DNA of 64,000 nt from Hypholoma sublateritium FD-334 SS-4 (lineage: Eukaryota > Basidiomycota > Agaricomycetes > Agaricales > Strophariaceae): assembly GCA_000827495.1 (NCBI GenBank), contig KN817560.1, positions 239,280-303,279 of the forward strand. The letters are read 5' to 3'. A program made the translations under genes and the position numbers. Below are positions 49,538-62,086 of the stretch, in pieces (the stretch's first letter is position 1; the number at the start of each line of letters is the position of its first letter). Under the pieces are notes generated by a model. The model was not told the DNA's origin. It ran no database searches and worked only from the letters and a program-made list of their open reading frames with translations.

Positions 49538-52500
49538 ATGAACAACAACGACCACCGGATTCGCCACGACGACGGGGACCGTTCCATTCCACACGGCGGC
49601 GGGCCCTCCTACCAGCAGCCAGGTGGGCAGCAGCACTCCCCGACGCATGCCACTCACCTTCTCAACCCCCACCGCCCGTACACAGACAGCGCCCAGCCCG
49701 AGTTCAATCTGCTCGTTGCGGGCTGCAGAGGCGGTGAGTACCGCGTGGCTGGCGCACACAGCCAGCCACCGCCTCCCTGTCCGCCGTGCCTGCATGCTCA
49801 CCCGCTGCGCTCGGATCAGGCAAAACATCATTCCTCCGGCTCCTCCTCGACACGAGCGTCATCTCGCCGAGGACCACAAAGGACCAGCTCGCGTCCGTCG
49901 CAAAGTTCGTCCAGGGATGCAGCGGCCACACCTCCTTCATCCGCTCCGCCGCCGTCGACATCAACTTTGACCACGACGGCACCGGCCAGCAGCACACCCT
50001 CGCCCTCACCCTGATCGACACGCCCTCGCTCGACTTCAGGGACGACGTCGCCGCCGAGCGCCTGCTCGCAGAAACGCTGCGCCACATTGACGCCCGCTTC
50101 GCCGAGGGCGTCGACGATGTGAGGCGCCTATCTCTCTCCCATAGCCCGTGCTAACGTAACCCGCTGCGCGGCCCAGGAGAGGAAGGCCAAGAGCGGCTTC
50201 CGCTACGTCCACCTGTACGTCGCCCCCTGACCCCCCGTGTGCGCGCGGATCACCGACCGCCCATCCCTCTAGGTGCATCTACTTCCTCGACCCGGACCAG
50301 ATCGTCCCGCCGTCGGTCCCGGGCCCGCACGTCCCGCTCATCCCGCGCACGCGCACGAACAGCTTCTCGCAGCCGGACCACGAGCCCGTCATCCTCGAGC
50401 CGCCCGTCACGACGAACCCCCTGCTCGCGCGCCCGACGCTGCCGCCCGCGGACATCGCCGCGATCCGCCGCCTCTCCGGGCGCGTCAACGTCCTCCCCGT
50501 CATCGCCCGCGCGGACACGCTCTCGAACGACCGCCTCGCCGCGGTCAAGCTCGCGATCCGGCGCGACCTCGCGGACGCGGGCATTGGCTTCGGCATATTC
50601 GACACGGACCCGCCGCTCGCGCATGCGCAGGACGAGATGGCCGCGGCGGCGGCGGCGGCGGCGAGCCGCCCGGACTCGTCGAACGGCTACGCCGGCGCGC
50701 ACGGGCCCAACGGCGCCGCGGCGAGCTCGCCGCCCACGTCGCCCACCGCGCCGCCGCCGCTGCGCCTCCCGTACGCGCTCATTTCCCCGGACATGTACTC
50801 TCACAGCGACGGGGTGTCTCGACGACTGCCCTCGCGCCACGAGCTGGTCCAGCAGTACACGCCGTCCACCCACTATTCCCTGCCGACCGTCTTCCCGCGC
50901 GCCAAGTTCGTGCGGGCGTACCGCTGGGGCAGCCTAGACGTGCTCGACCCCGCGCACAGCGACTTCGTCGCCCTGCGCACCGCTATCTTTCACCACATGG
51001 AAGTGCGTGCCCCCCGACTGTGCTGATGCATCATCGCTGATTGTGCCCCTTTGATAGACTCTACAGCGCTATACACAAATGTACCTATTCGAAAAGTTCC
51101 GGGCTGATTACCATCACAGCCGGCCGTCCCCCGTCCACAGTATTGCGCATAATATCGCGCACATGCCGCCGATGGGGCACCCCTCTAGACCTATCCTTGC
51201 GATCGACACGGCGCCGCAGCACCCGCCGCACCGGCACCCCGTCCAGGCGCAGGCGCACCGCGACGTGTACCCGGAACAGCAGCAGCAGCGCAGTGCGCCT
51301 GCGCAGCGCACCATGCCGGAGCCGACGCCGACGAGCAGCACGAGCAGAGCCAACGCCCCCCGTGAGTCGCCGCGATTGAATGTGCGGTCTTCCTGTGCCT
51401 GACACGCCCGTGATCCAGGGGCGAAACCGCGCACCAAAAAAATAACTGTCGCCTGCAACTTCTGTCGCTGTAAGATCCGCCTGGGCCCCATGTGCAGGTG
51501 ACAGATAGCTGATCGCTCTCCTCCCCTCTCGCAGCGCGGAAGCTCAAGTGCGACGGCGGCCGCCCGACGTGCGGGCAGTGCCTCAAGCGCAACAACCCGT
51601 GCGACTACATGCCGCAGAACAAGCGCCGCGGGACGCAGCGCCAGCGCAAGGGCGACGAGAGCGGCAGCGACAGCGCCGACGAGCGCTCGCCCGACGGCGA
51701 CGAGCCGTCGCTCTCCCCCGAGGTCCCGTCCGAGCCGCCCTCGCGCAGGTCGTCCAACGTCGGCCGCCTGCCCATCGGCGACGGCGGTGGTGGGGGCGGC
51801 GGCGGCGGCGGCGGCGGGTACCCGTCCTCGCTCCCGTCGCTCTCCGCACTGAGCGACCGCCGCGACCGCGACGCCTCGTCCGCGGGCTCGTCCGTGCGCC
51901 CGAAGGACTCGAGCTCCGGCTCGGGGCTGACGAGCGCGCGCAGCTACTTCCCCGACGGCGAGGTGCCGCACATCGCGACGCTGCCGCAGCAGGGCGACGC
52001 GCCGCCGACGCCCGCGCCGATGTCCGCGCCGACGCTGCCGCCGCTCCGCCCCGCGTCGGACCTGCAGGCCGCGCAGCGCAAGCGCGCGGCGACGGTCCCC
52101 GGGAAGCCCCTGCGCCCGACGACGAGCTCGGGGCCCAAGGTCGTCGCGTGCAATTACTGTCGCAGTGCGTATTTGGCGCGCGGAAAAAAGGATGTGCCGC
52201 TGATCTTGTTTATTTGTTTATTGCAGCCCGGAAGACAAAATGCGACGGGGCCCACCCGGCGTGCGCGAGCTGCGCGCGCAGGCAGCTGGACTGCAGCTAT
52301 GTGCACGACTCGGGCGGCTCGAACGGCTCGGGGCACCGGAAGACGCGCCGCCCGTCGACGTCCAAGGCGGTGACGGCGGACTCGCCCGGGTCGATCTCGC
52401 CGCCGTCCTCGCGCATGGTGCCGACGCCGTCGACCGCGAACGACATGCGCGACATCGACATGCACGACGGGACCGACCTAAAACGGAGCCTCGAGTACCA

Positions 52501-52570
52501 GGAAAACAGCAGGGCGCTCAAGAAGATGCGGATAGATAATAACAGCCCAGCGCGCGCTGGCATACCCTGA
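49538..52570 (+). CDS. septin-like GTPase open in frame with two Zn2Cys6 domains
   Basis: Eight exons (49538-49733, 49820-50118, 50177-50214, 50273-51002, 51058-51361, 51419-51469, 51535-52164, 52227-52570) stay in phase for 2592 nt, about 863 aa. Residues 55-480 are septin-like: FNLLVAGCRGGKTSFLRLLL, LIDTPSLDF, CIYFLDPDQI, VNVLPVIARADTL, then FVRAYRWGSLDVLDP and a helix TLQRYTQMYLFEKFRADYH. After a Pro/Gln linker come two zinc clusters: VACNFCRSRKLKCDGGRPTC with GQCLKRNNPCDYM, and VACNYCRTRKTKCDGAHPAC with ASCARRQLDCSYV. G1 is one residue short and G3 lacks its Gly, so GTP binding may be weak. Alternatively two genes are separated by a promoter near 51003-51080; then the septin part ends at 51026 (MEVRAPRLC). 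Confidence 0.7.
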
Positions 52571-53072
52571 ACCAATGCTCTGCTCCCCCGTTTTGCTATT
52601 ATGTAGATTACTATCCCCACACCGTCCGGTGTCCTCTCTTGGTTTGGCTGTTTAAAGGGTTTATTTAGGGCTCTATTGGCAGTATCTAGTTATCGCTGTT
52701 GTTGCTCAATAGCAGGTGAATCTGTATCTGTAATTTGTTGTCAGTAAAGTCGCGCCTCGCAATTCCAGAAATTGAATATTCACGCTCTATGTTCGGGGGC
52801 TATTTATTGCTTGGGGTCGTGATCACGGTGGTTGTATCAATATCATTTGGATGTGGTGCAAGTGTTTTTCCCCTACTGTTCAATTGTTTCTTTGTTCCCG
52901 CTACCCTGTTTTTCAAAGGGTGCCAACCTTCGGCCTTGTCTCCTGGCGACCCTTTTTGAAGCGTTACATACTTACTCGCCAGGCTCTACCTGAACACTCC
53001 TTTGCCTTGTTACTTCACTCTTATTTTCGTACACCCCCTTTCCCCTTTGTGATTCCCGCGCAGTGACAGCAC
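52571..53072. other. intergenic, nothing recognised
   Basis: About 500 bp, noticeably less GC-rich than the genes on either side, T-rich on the plus strand just before the second septin-like gene. Probably terminator plus promoter. Confidence 0.35.
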
Positions 53073-55307
53073 ATGTTCTCCTTCCGCCGCAAACCCAAGA
53101 AGGAGCCCGAGAGCCCGCGGATACGCACCTCGCCGTCCTTGCCAGAGCTGAACAGCCAGGGCATCCCATGGCCCGAGGACCTCGTCGACATGGCCGCCAT
53201 CCGGCAGTCGCCGCCCCCCGACGCGGCGCAACCCCGAGGTGCGGCCAAAACCTCCTTCCAGAGTGAGGCACCGATCCCGTTCCACAAACCGTTTCGCCGG
53301 CCGTCTGTAGGTGCGGCGGAGGGCCCCATCTCGTCGCTGTACATGGCCGGCCCGCCGGCCTCGTTTGAGAAGAAGGCCCACCCCGTCGCGGGCAGGCACA
53401 GCCAGCGCCGCGCGCGGCTCCCGCCGACGTTCAACCTCATGGTGCGTGGGCCCGGCCTGGGCCACTCCGTTGCCCCCCCGCACTGCGCACTGACAGACGC
53501 GCACTACGCCCGCAGGTCGTGGGCGGCAAGGGCACCGGCAAGACGTCGCTCCTGCGGCTGCTGCTCGAGACGGCGGACACGTCGCCCAGCGCGACGGGCG
53601 ACCAGAAGGCGGCCGTCGAGCGCTTCCTCAAGGGCGCGGCGAAGGCGACGCAGACGATCCAGACCGCGTGCGTCGAGATCTGCGAGTCGCGCTTCGACCG
53701 CGTGCTGTTCTCCGTGATCGACACGCCCGGGCTCGACTTTGCCGAGGGGCGCGAGCTCAAGCTCGAGCGCCAGGTCAGCACCGTGCTCAAGTACGTCGAC
53801 GCGCAGTACGCCGACACTATGACCGAGGTGCGTGTTCCCTAGCGCCGGTACTGTGCTCCGCGCGCTGACCTAGCACAGGAATCCAAAGTCGTCCGGCAGA
53901 GCAAGGGCGACCAGCACATCCACCTGTGAGTCCTGCACAGCGCCCCTGCGCAGCCCTGCTGAGCACGTTCGCTGCAGGTGTATCTACATGATCGACCCCT
54001 CTTCCATAATGACTGCTGCGGAGCGCGGGGACATGCTGACCATGCCCGTGCACACTACGCGCTCAGAGACGACGATCTCGATGCGCCCGCCCGACCTGGT
54101 TCCGGATACATCTTCCGCCGACGAGTCGCAGGACGAGGACGAGGGCCCTTTGACGATGTCGCGCGCCGAGATTCGCGTTATTCGCCGGCTCTCCGCGCGA
54201 ACCAACGTCCTGCCAGTGATTGCGCGGGCGGACTCGCTGCCGGACGAGAAGTTGCTGGCGGTGAAGAATGCAGGTACGTTGCACTCATCCTACCTTGGAC
54301 TTAAAGCGAAGGTTAATTTACCTCTCGCTCCGCAGTTCGTACCGGCCTTGCAGAAGCCGGCATTGACTTTGGGGTCTTCGGGCCAGCGAAGAAGAAGGCT
54401 GATGCGAGCGCCACACCCAAGAGACAGACTACGTTCTCGATCCCCGACGGCGAGAGCAACGGCCATACAAACGGGAACGGGAACGGACATGGAGACGGCG
54501 ATGCGATTCCTGAAGTCGAAGAAGAGGAGGAGGAGGACGGGGAGGAGGAGACAGAGGAAAGACAATCGCGCCCTGTGATTAAACTTCGCCAAGCGCGACA
54601 CGGCCGCCCTCTTTCGCGCTCCAGGTCGCGTCGAGATCTCTCACAGGCAGCGGAAGACAGTCACCGACCGACGTCTCCAGATGCGAATGACCGGGAAAGC
54701 GTCGCCAACGTCCGCTTCTCGGCGCATATCGTGGCCAAAACGGACCTCACTGCGCTCTTGCCGTTCGCGCTCATCGCCCCAGAGGTGAATAAGAGCCCGC
54801 GGCGCCCCATCTCTAACGGCAGTGCCGTGACACTACCCTCTCCGAGCCAACAGCCTTCCGAATCCGAAGACGGCCCCGCCCATGGTGACTCTGCGGTGCC
54901 GCAGACACCTGCGTCGGTCACCGGTAAAAACTATGCATTCCTCCAGCATGGCCCACCCGAGGACCTCAAAGGCGTTTTTGTTAGGAAGTTCCGATGGGGC
55001 ACTGTTGATGTTCTCGATCCTAATCACTGTGATTTCGCAGCTCTGCGAACCGCTGTACTTTCAACACATCTGAAAGTAGGTTTTGATTGAAGTACCATCA
55101 TTTCGTTATACTGATGGACGTACTAGCTTCTCAAAACCCATACCAAAGAAGTCCTGTATGAGAGGTACAGGACCGAGAAGCTCTTAGCGCGGCGCGCAAC
55201 TAGCCATATCACTGCGGAGGAAAGGCAACGGTTGCTGGAAGGTGAGTGGACGTTTGTCTTGAACCTTGCTGCATGCTCATGACGCAAATCTAGACCTGGG
55301 ACTTTGA
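53073..55307 (+). CDS. septin-like GTPase
   Basis: Seven exons (53073-53441, 53516-53827, 53879-53925, 53978-54273, 54336-55075, 55127-55241, 55294-55307) give about 630 aa. After a basic start (MFSFRRKPKKEPE) and disordered region, the G domain has an intact Walker A (VVGGKGTGKTSLLRLLLETA), FSVIDTPGLDF (G3), HIHLCIYMIDPS and LPVIARADSLPDEKLLAVK (G4). A long acidic insert interrupts it before VFVRKFRWGTVDVLDP and the end LLKTHTKEVLYERYRTEKLL. The final exon codes only DLGL. It resembles the septin-like half of the upstream gene in motif order, with introns at the same places (before ESK/ERK and in HL-CIY), so the two are tandem paralogues. A role at membranes or cell cortex is inferred. Confidence 0.85.
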
Positions 55308-55805
55308 TTTATCTATTTTTTCTGCCAAATATCTGCCTGCTTCCATACTATGCTTCATGTTTACCCCTGATGACCATACCCCCTCACCCTCATCTATTCG
55401 CATTGTTCACTATGTTATTTCCTTTGCTTCTGTTCTACTTAAGTTACACCATGATGCCACGTTGTTTCCTGTTCTGTTTCTTATACCGGCGGATCTGTCT
55501 ACTTTTTCCCTACCATTTGTATTACACGAACTGTTTCTATTCTATAACTAGGCCCCAACTATCCTTTCGAAAGGCATTTATTTCCTCCAAAACGGTGTTG
55601 AGAGCTTATGCTTATAAGTTATCGTTAACTTCCCCGTGAAGGTACGATGTAGTGTACCACTAAAAGTTACAGTACATTGTTGTGCCTTGCTAATTCAGTT
55701 TGACCAAGAACAAGGGCTCCATTGGATTTACCAGAAGTATATCTGGATTTTTTTACACGCATGAAAGCACACAATTACAGCAAAACATAATAATAACGAT
55801 GAGAT
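55308..55805. other. intergenic, pyrimidine-rich
   Basis: About 500 bp between convergent genes, with long T/C-rich stretches on the plus strand. Frames here (for example 55304-55639) are compositional and carry no motif. Confidence 0.35.
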
Positions 55806-56922
55806 TCATGGGCCTTTAGATTTTGACAATGCATCGACCTCTTCTTCCGACAGGCCATCCAAACGGCAGAGCAAGTAATCGACCTGAAAGCATGTCAGTG
55901 CCTGAAATGATAAGCCGGAATGGGCCCCTTACCTCGACCTCTTTTGTGAGAGGGATTATGTAGCTCTCATATAAGTCTACGACACCATCCACATCGATTT
56001 TCCTGCTACACTTTCCCTCTACAGGCAGTTCGCTATCCGAGACGACGTCTTCTGAATATGTTGTTGCTTTTTTCTGCAGTCGCACCAGCAATTGCCGCTC
56101 GACCTCAGGCTTCGTAATCAGATCCTCCAGAGCTTTCCGATTCCGCGACCGGATGTGGGGTATAAAGGCAGCCGGATTTTGCGTGAACTTGGCCTCTGAG
56201 ACGAATTTACCTGGAGATGGAATTGAATTCACATAACACAGCGAGCGGAAAAACCTCATGACTCACCATAATGGACGCGTTTACTGATGGACTGGAGCAC
56301 CTCCACATCCAGCGTTGCCGAGCTTCCATAGTTTCCATCGTCTTCGTACTCCTCACTCCCTATGATGCCCTGTGCACGCTTCTTTGCCGACAGTGAAAGC
56401 GTTGCGCGCCTCGTGATGCGGGGAACGATGGCACAGATATAGAACGACAAGATGGACGGATTCGCATTGATTTTATTTGGGAATAAGATGGCTGGCAAAT
56501 CCAAAGGTGGCAAGACCGGTTCCGGCAGATCAGATGAGAAGGGGTATTCGTCGGGACTGCGGAAATTGTATCAGCCTTCGCGTACGCTGGCACCACCGTT
56601 GGCCAAACCTCTCACCTCTGGTATCGTCTGGCCTTGGCTTAGGGACATACAGGTCAGTTTTCGCGTGACATACAGGAGCGCATCATGACTACACACCATG
56701 GAAGGTCTCAATCTCCTTGAGAAACCACTCTAGCCAGCTACCTTGGAACCCGAAGTCTCGAAGCTCTTTGAAAGCGCCGCGCTGGTACATGCGGGGGTTA
56801 TGGGCGAACTGTGCGCGTTCGATGAGCGAGAAGATGATGGTGTCCTCGAGTCGGGTTAGCACCGAGCGAATTCGGTCAAGTGATAATGGGTCTTCGCCAG
56901 TCATGAAGTTCAACGAAGGCAT
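55806..56922 (-). CDS. ARO7: chorismate mutase
   Basis: Five exons (56922-56697, 56637-56616, 56556-56267, 56210-55933, 55883-55806) close to about 297 aa. The eukaryotic AroQ all-helical fold is recognisable: [95 protein letters not shown], then [11 protein letters not shown] and [19 protein letters not shown]. The enzyme converts chorismate to prephenate for phenylalanine and tyrosine. The 22 nt second exon (AKARRYQ) is supported by phase and by the conserved RRY...SPDEYPF run. Confidence 0.93.
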
Positions 56923-57895
56923 TTGGGAAATGAGGAGAGGGGGAATGGTAACAAAAAGCCAGGCACTTGTTTGAGGGTAATATACAGCTTCATAGATCAA
57001 GCCGAATAAAGCCGGATTCAAATTGCTCTATCAGGAAACTCATGCACGGATCCTTCAAAACCTGTGGCAGCGGCGAGTGTCGTCTACAGCCGGAGGGTTC
57101 TGTGCGCTGTAAAGAAGAAGACAAGTATGTAAATCGTGAGCACGACGCGCGCGACGGGAACGGTCTTGGGACGTGACGTCCATTAGAACAACTTTTTAAA
57201 GCGCCCCACAAGTTCCCACCATTGCAATGCTACCATATAGCTTTTGATCAGCAATTGACACCGTGTGCCAGCCGTATACCAGCGTACGCCCATGTTCCAG
57301 GTAAATACCCAGTAAACGACGTCTATATTAAGACCCACATGTCAGATTTATCCATTTTACGAGCGGGCGTCGGTGAAGAGACCACGGAACGGAGTAGCTG
57401 CCAGTGAATGTCAGCATTGCCATTATGCCATGGCAGAATGTAGATCGATCCGCTGTTATGGCATCCGTTGCGGGCGCCTATCGGCTACCCCTAAATTTGG
57501 GGCCCACCGTCTTTTGGGTACACGAAAATCCTCAGCGTACGCTTGATAATATTCAAGTTACAACTCTTTACGTTGGTCTTAAGCAGAGCTTGGCAGGCTC
57601 TTGGATAGGGCTTTGTAATTGTGGTGTCTTAAACATAGTCAGCAATGAGGACAAATGTCGCGAAATAGTAATCCAACGGAAAACGAAGTGCTGGGCAGTC
57701 CGTTCGGCCAAGAATACGTGTGGCAGTTGACTTCAATATTAATAGGCTGCATCAATTTGCTTAGATAGATGGTCAAGGGCGCCCTTTTCCCATTGGAATC
57801 GAAGCTGCGGTGTCAATTCGCCCAAACATCAATAATGAACACATACTAGGAGCATATCGGATTGCTTTTTTTGCCCATTTCCCACTTGGGTATTG
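56923..57895. other. intergenic, nothing recognised
   Basis: About 1 kb between divergent chorismate mutase and THI4. No gene was seen. I looked for a thiamine-pyrophosphate riboswitch in front of THI4 and did not find a convincing one. Confidence 0.35.
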
Positions 57896-57903
57896 TATAA
57901 AAA
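57896..57903 (+). promoter_or_regulatory. TATA box of THI4
   Basis: TATAAAAA 51 bp upstream of the THI4 ATG, preceded by a T-run. A good core-promoter candidate for a strongly regulated gene. Confidence 0.45.
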
Positions 57904-57946
57904 GTCTTTCAGAAAGCCAAAGGGAGGTAGTAACCTGTCCTAAACC

Positions 57947-59155
<1,209 letters not shown>

Positions 59156-59743
59156 ACCGAAGGGATGACTTGGGGAAGACGTTAAACAAGAAGTTGGTTG
59201 CTAGAACTTCAGATTTTCTCCACTGTACGATTGTCAAAATATTTGCTTGCATATTCGGATTTCGGGATCGGTGGTAGGCAATTGAGATTGCGTGTCGAAG
59301 TATTCTTCCTGGACCTTCATGCAACATTGCACAAAATTCAGAGGCTGATAGTGTTCCTCGTCATCTGAGTGCGTTAAGAGAGCATGTCTATAGGCACCTC
59401 TGGGAAGTAGAGCAACAGGAGCAGCCAAGATAAATCAAGAAAACTGTTGGCGGCAAGTTCAAGTTGGCGGCCAGGGGACTGACGACGTTGATTGTTTGGC
59501 AAACTACCACCCTTCTAACAGTGTTATTACGTCACATCGTCGGCATCGACTTGTTCTCAATTACTACCACACCCCAGATACATGGGGCTCAACCCTCCCA
59601 ATCCCGATGGTTAATGGAATACGCTCGCTCATTGATGGCTCAGAAGGATAACATCGAGGCTGAGCTTGAATCCTATGACACCAAATAATAACTCGACCCA
59701 AGATTCACACAATCGGCAACGACCAACCAACAACACTCCCGCC
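59156..59743. other. intergenic, nothing recognised
   Basis: About 590 bp. A small minus-strand frame (59234-59428) has no recognisable motif. Nothing else was seen. Confidence 0.3.
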
Positions 59744-61073
59744 ATGGCCAACCCAGATGCTCTCCCGTTCTATAACTATCTGGGCCAAATCGAATATCTA
59801 CCTGGCTACTCAGAATCATTGGGAGACTGGTCCCCATCTACAGACGAGTCGCTGTCGGCTGAACAGCAGTCCGTGATAGACGCCGTCTCCCACATCCTCC
59901 ATAAATCGCCAATCGAATCGCATGTTCGCGCTGAAGACGTTAATCTGGTCAGAAGCTTATATATATATGTTGATTTGAAATTGAAAATTGCATCCACAAG
60001 ACGCTTGAAGTTGGTTCTGAAGATCGGTCCAAAGTCATAGCGCGGAAAATCCTCCTGCAAAATGGAGCGGACTTGGGCCACGGGGTACAAAAGTCAAAAA
60101 CCGAAGCCCGTCTCCTGCAATGGTTGTCAAATTCCACCAATATACCAGTTCCTCGCGTTCTGGCCCCTCCGGATGACCAGCACGGCAACGTTTTCATCAT
60201 GGATAAGTTACCTGGCACAATGCTCCTGAACATATATGGCACGTTTGATACTTCTGCAAAGGCAAATCTAAAAATCCTTTATTTTGTTCCTAATCCCACT
60301 GACGGGCACATTACTTAGGAACGTCTTGTCGAGCAGTATGCTGGGTTCGCACTCAATCTCTTTGGTCTGGATGTACCGCGTCGAATTGGTACCCTCATTC
60401 CTGCCACACCCTCCAAATCCCTCGATGTCATTCCAATGATTGGCGTAAATTTCCACGCCAATGAAGTGTTCGAGGACATCCGGCAGTACCTTGCTTTTCT
60501 GTTTGCGATGAAGAAAAGCTCGCCCCTCATTGGTGCAGACGATGGTGGCCACCTCAGCGAACTCAGGCACCATACCGAGGGCCTCCTGGCTGAGTTATTA
60601 TCCAATGTGACTTCGTCTACGCTTCTTCGCTGCGTCCTTGTCCACCGAGACCTCAATGATACGAACATTCTCGTCGATCAAAATGGGCATATTACCGGTG
60701 TAATTGACTGGGAATACCAGGTGCTTCATCCTGTTGTCCTTGCAGCGGATTATCCACCCTAGCTCTCATACGATGGCTGCCACGACCCGCGATTTGTAGA
60801 TCCCAAGCAGACGTTCTGGCTGGATAGCCCCACAGAAAGTGAGCGCTTGCGTAATCTATATTTAAAGGTAAGTCAAGCAAGTAGTGCATGGAAAAGGGAA
60901 ATGATATCTATTTGGTATGCCAGATTGTCAAGAGCCAAAACCATCAATACTGGGAGGCTCTTGTACTGGGTACTCGGCTCAGGTTATGCGTCGAATGGTT
61001 GCTGAATCCCAATAGTGATCCTGGTTGCGGGATGTTGAAGAGGTGGATGGATGCCACATTTAGTACATCTTAG
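59744..61073 (+). pseudogene. APH-family kinase with one nonsense codon
   Basis: Four exons (59744-59947, 60001-60261, 60319-60867, 60924-61073) stay in phase over 388 codons. The protein has an aminoglycoside phosphotransferase/choline-kinase-like fold: KTEARLLQWLSNSTNIPVPR, VFIMDKLPGTML, the catalytic HRDLNDTNILVD and the metal site GVIDWEYQ. The tail YWEALVLGTRLRLCVEWLL is typical of fungal members. A single TAG at 60760-60762 falls in AADYPP-stop-LSYDG, where relatives usually have Trp, about 80 codons before the natural end. The intron at 60262 would use a GC donor (GCAAAT). It may encode a truncated product or be an inactive allele. Confidence 0.75.
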
Positions 61074-61129
61074 TGGGACGCCTAGCCATTTGTATCCAGC
61101 GTTTATACTTGAATGGCAAGCAGGAAATG

Positions 61130-61400
<271 letters not shown>

Positions 61401-61436
61401 TAGGCTCGTGACCAGCCGCACATCGAAAAGCGAACA

Positions 61437-61859
61437 GTGGAGGTAGTGGACGGCGACGATGAAGGTGCGAGGGCAAAACGAACGCGACAAGATCAGCCGC
61501 CTCCGCCTGTGGCAGGACCTTCCCGCACTAACACCGCGTCGACTCCCACAGCCGTCACCGGTCCTCCGGGCCTCGTTCCGTCATCAATCATTCCTGCGAC
61601 GCCCACACGTCCATCAGTCCGGAATCCGTATGCTTCACTTCACGCACATCCTCAATACTACCAATATCNCGTCACTCCACTATCCGCTGCCCCAGCTCCC
61701 TATTTCTCACCATACCCTCAGTGGAACTACTACAGCCCCATACCTCCGTTTTATCAGCCCATGTACTCAACACCNGGGCATCCTGTCCCCATCCCTCCTC
61801 CTCCTGCCACTCCTTTACCTAGAACCCCCAATTCTGATAGCTCCAGTCACCCAAATTAA
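61437..61859 (+). CDS. Pro/Tyr-rich ORF of unknown nature
   Basis: An open frame of about 140 codons begins EGARAKRTRQDQPPPPVAGP and is followed by proline- and tyrosine-rich text (SPYPQWNYYSPIPPFYQPMY). It contains two undetermined bases, at 61669 and 61775. No domain was recognised. It may be the last exon of a gene or a fragment linked to a mobile element, as it sits between a broken THI4 copy and an element-like region. Confidence 0.3.
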   Translation: MEVVDGDDEGARAKRTRQDQPPPPVAGPSRTNTASTPTAVTGPPGLVPSSIIPATPTRPSVRNPYASLHAHPQYYQYXVTPLSAAPAPYFSPYPQWNYYSPIPPFYQPMYSTXGHPVPIPPPPATPLPRTPNSDSSSHPN

Positions 61860-62006
61860 TTTTTATTTCATATATCGTCTATTACCATCATAAACTACAT
61901 GGGTGTGCAAAAAAAACGGAGTGAAGAAATTGTTTTGTTGTGGAGGTAGAGACGTGTGTGCGCGAAAGTGAGTGATTTTTTCGGCTTACCCATCAATAAG
62001 CTGGGT

Positions 62007-62032
62007 ATGTTATCTGCCATGGCAGATAACAT
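62007..62032. repeat. 26 bp perfect palindrome with nearby copies
   Basis: A perfect 26 bp palindrome is centred on the CCATGG at about 62019 (arms ATGTTATCTGCC). A further copy of the half-site TTATCTGCCATG follows at about 62069-62080, and a variant, TTACCTGCCATG, at 62058-62069. Possibly part of a foldback or terminal structure of a transposable element. Confidence 0.6.
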
Positions 62033-62086
62033 GGTCATGTGCACTTTCCCACGCATGTTACCTGCCATGTTATCTGCCATGACCAC

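Noticed and set aside
47300..55310. Secondary-metabolite gene cluster
   Set aside because: ILV3, zinc-cluster regulators and septin-like genes include no synthase, transporter or tailoring enzyme.
55304..55639. Plus-strand frame rich in Leu, Phe and Tyr
   Set aside because: It is a by-product of a T/C-rich stretch after the septin-like gene; no motif and no conserved start.
56923..57946. Possible TPP riboswitch upstream of THI4
   Set aside because: No convincing pair of conserved TPP-aptamer core elements in order was seen; a covariance-model search would be decisive.
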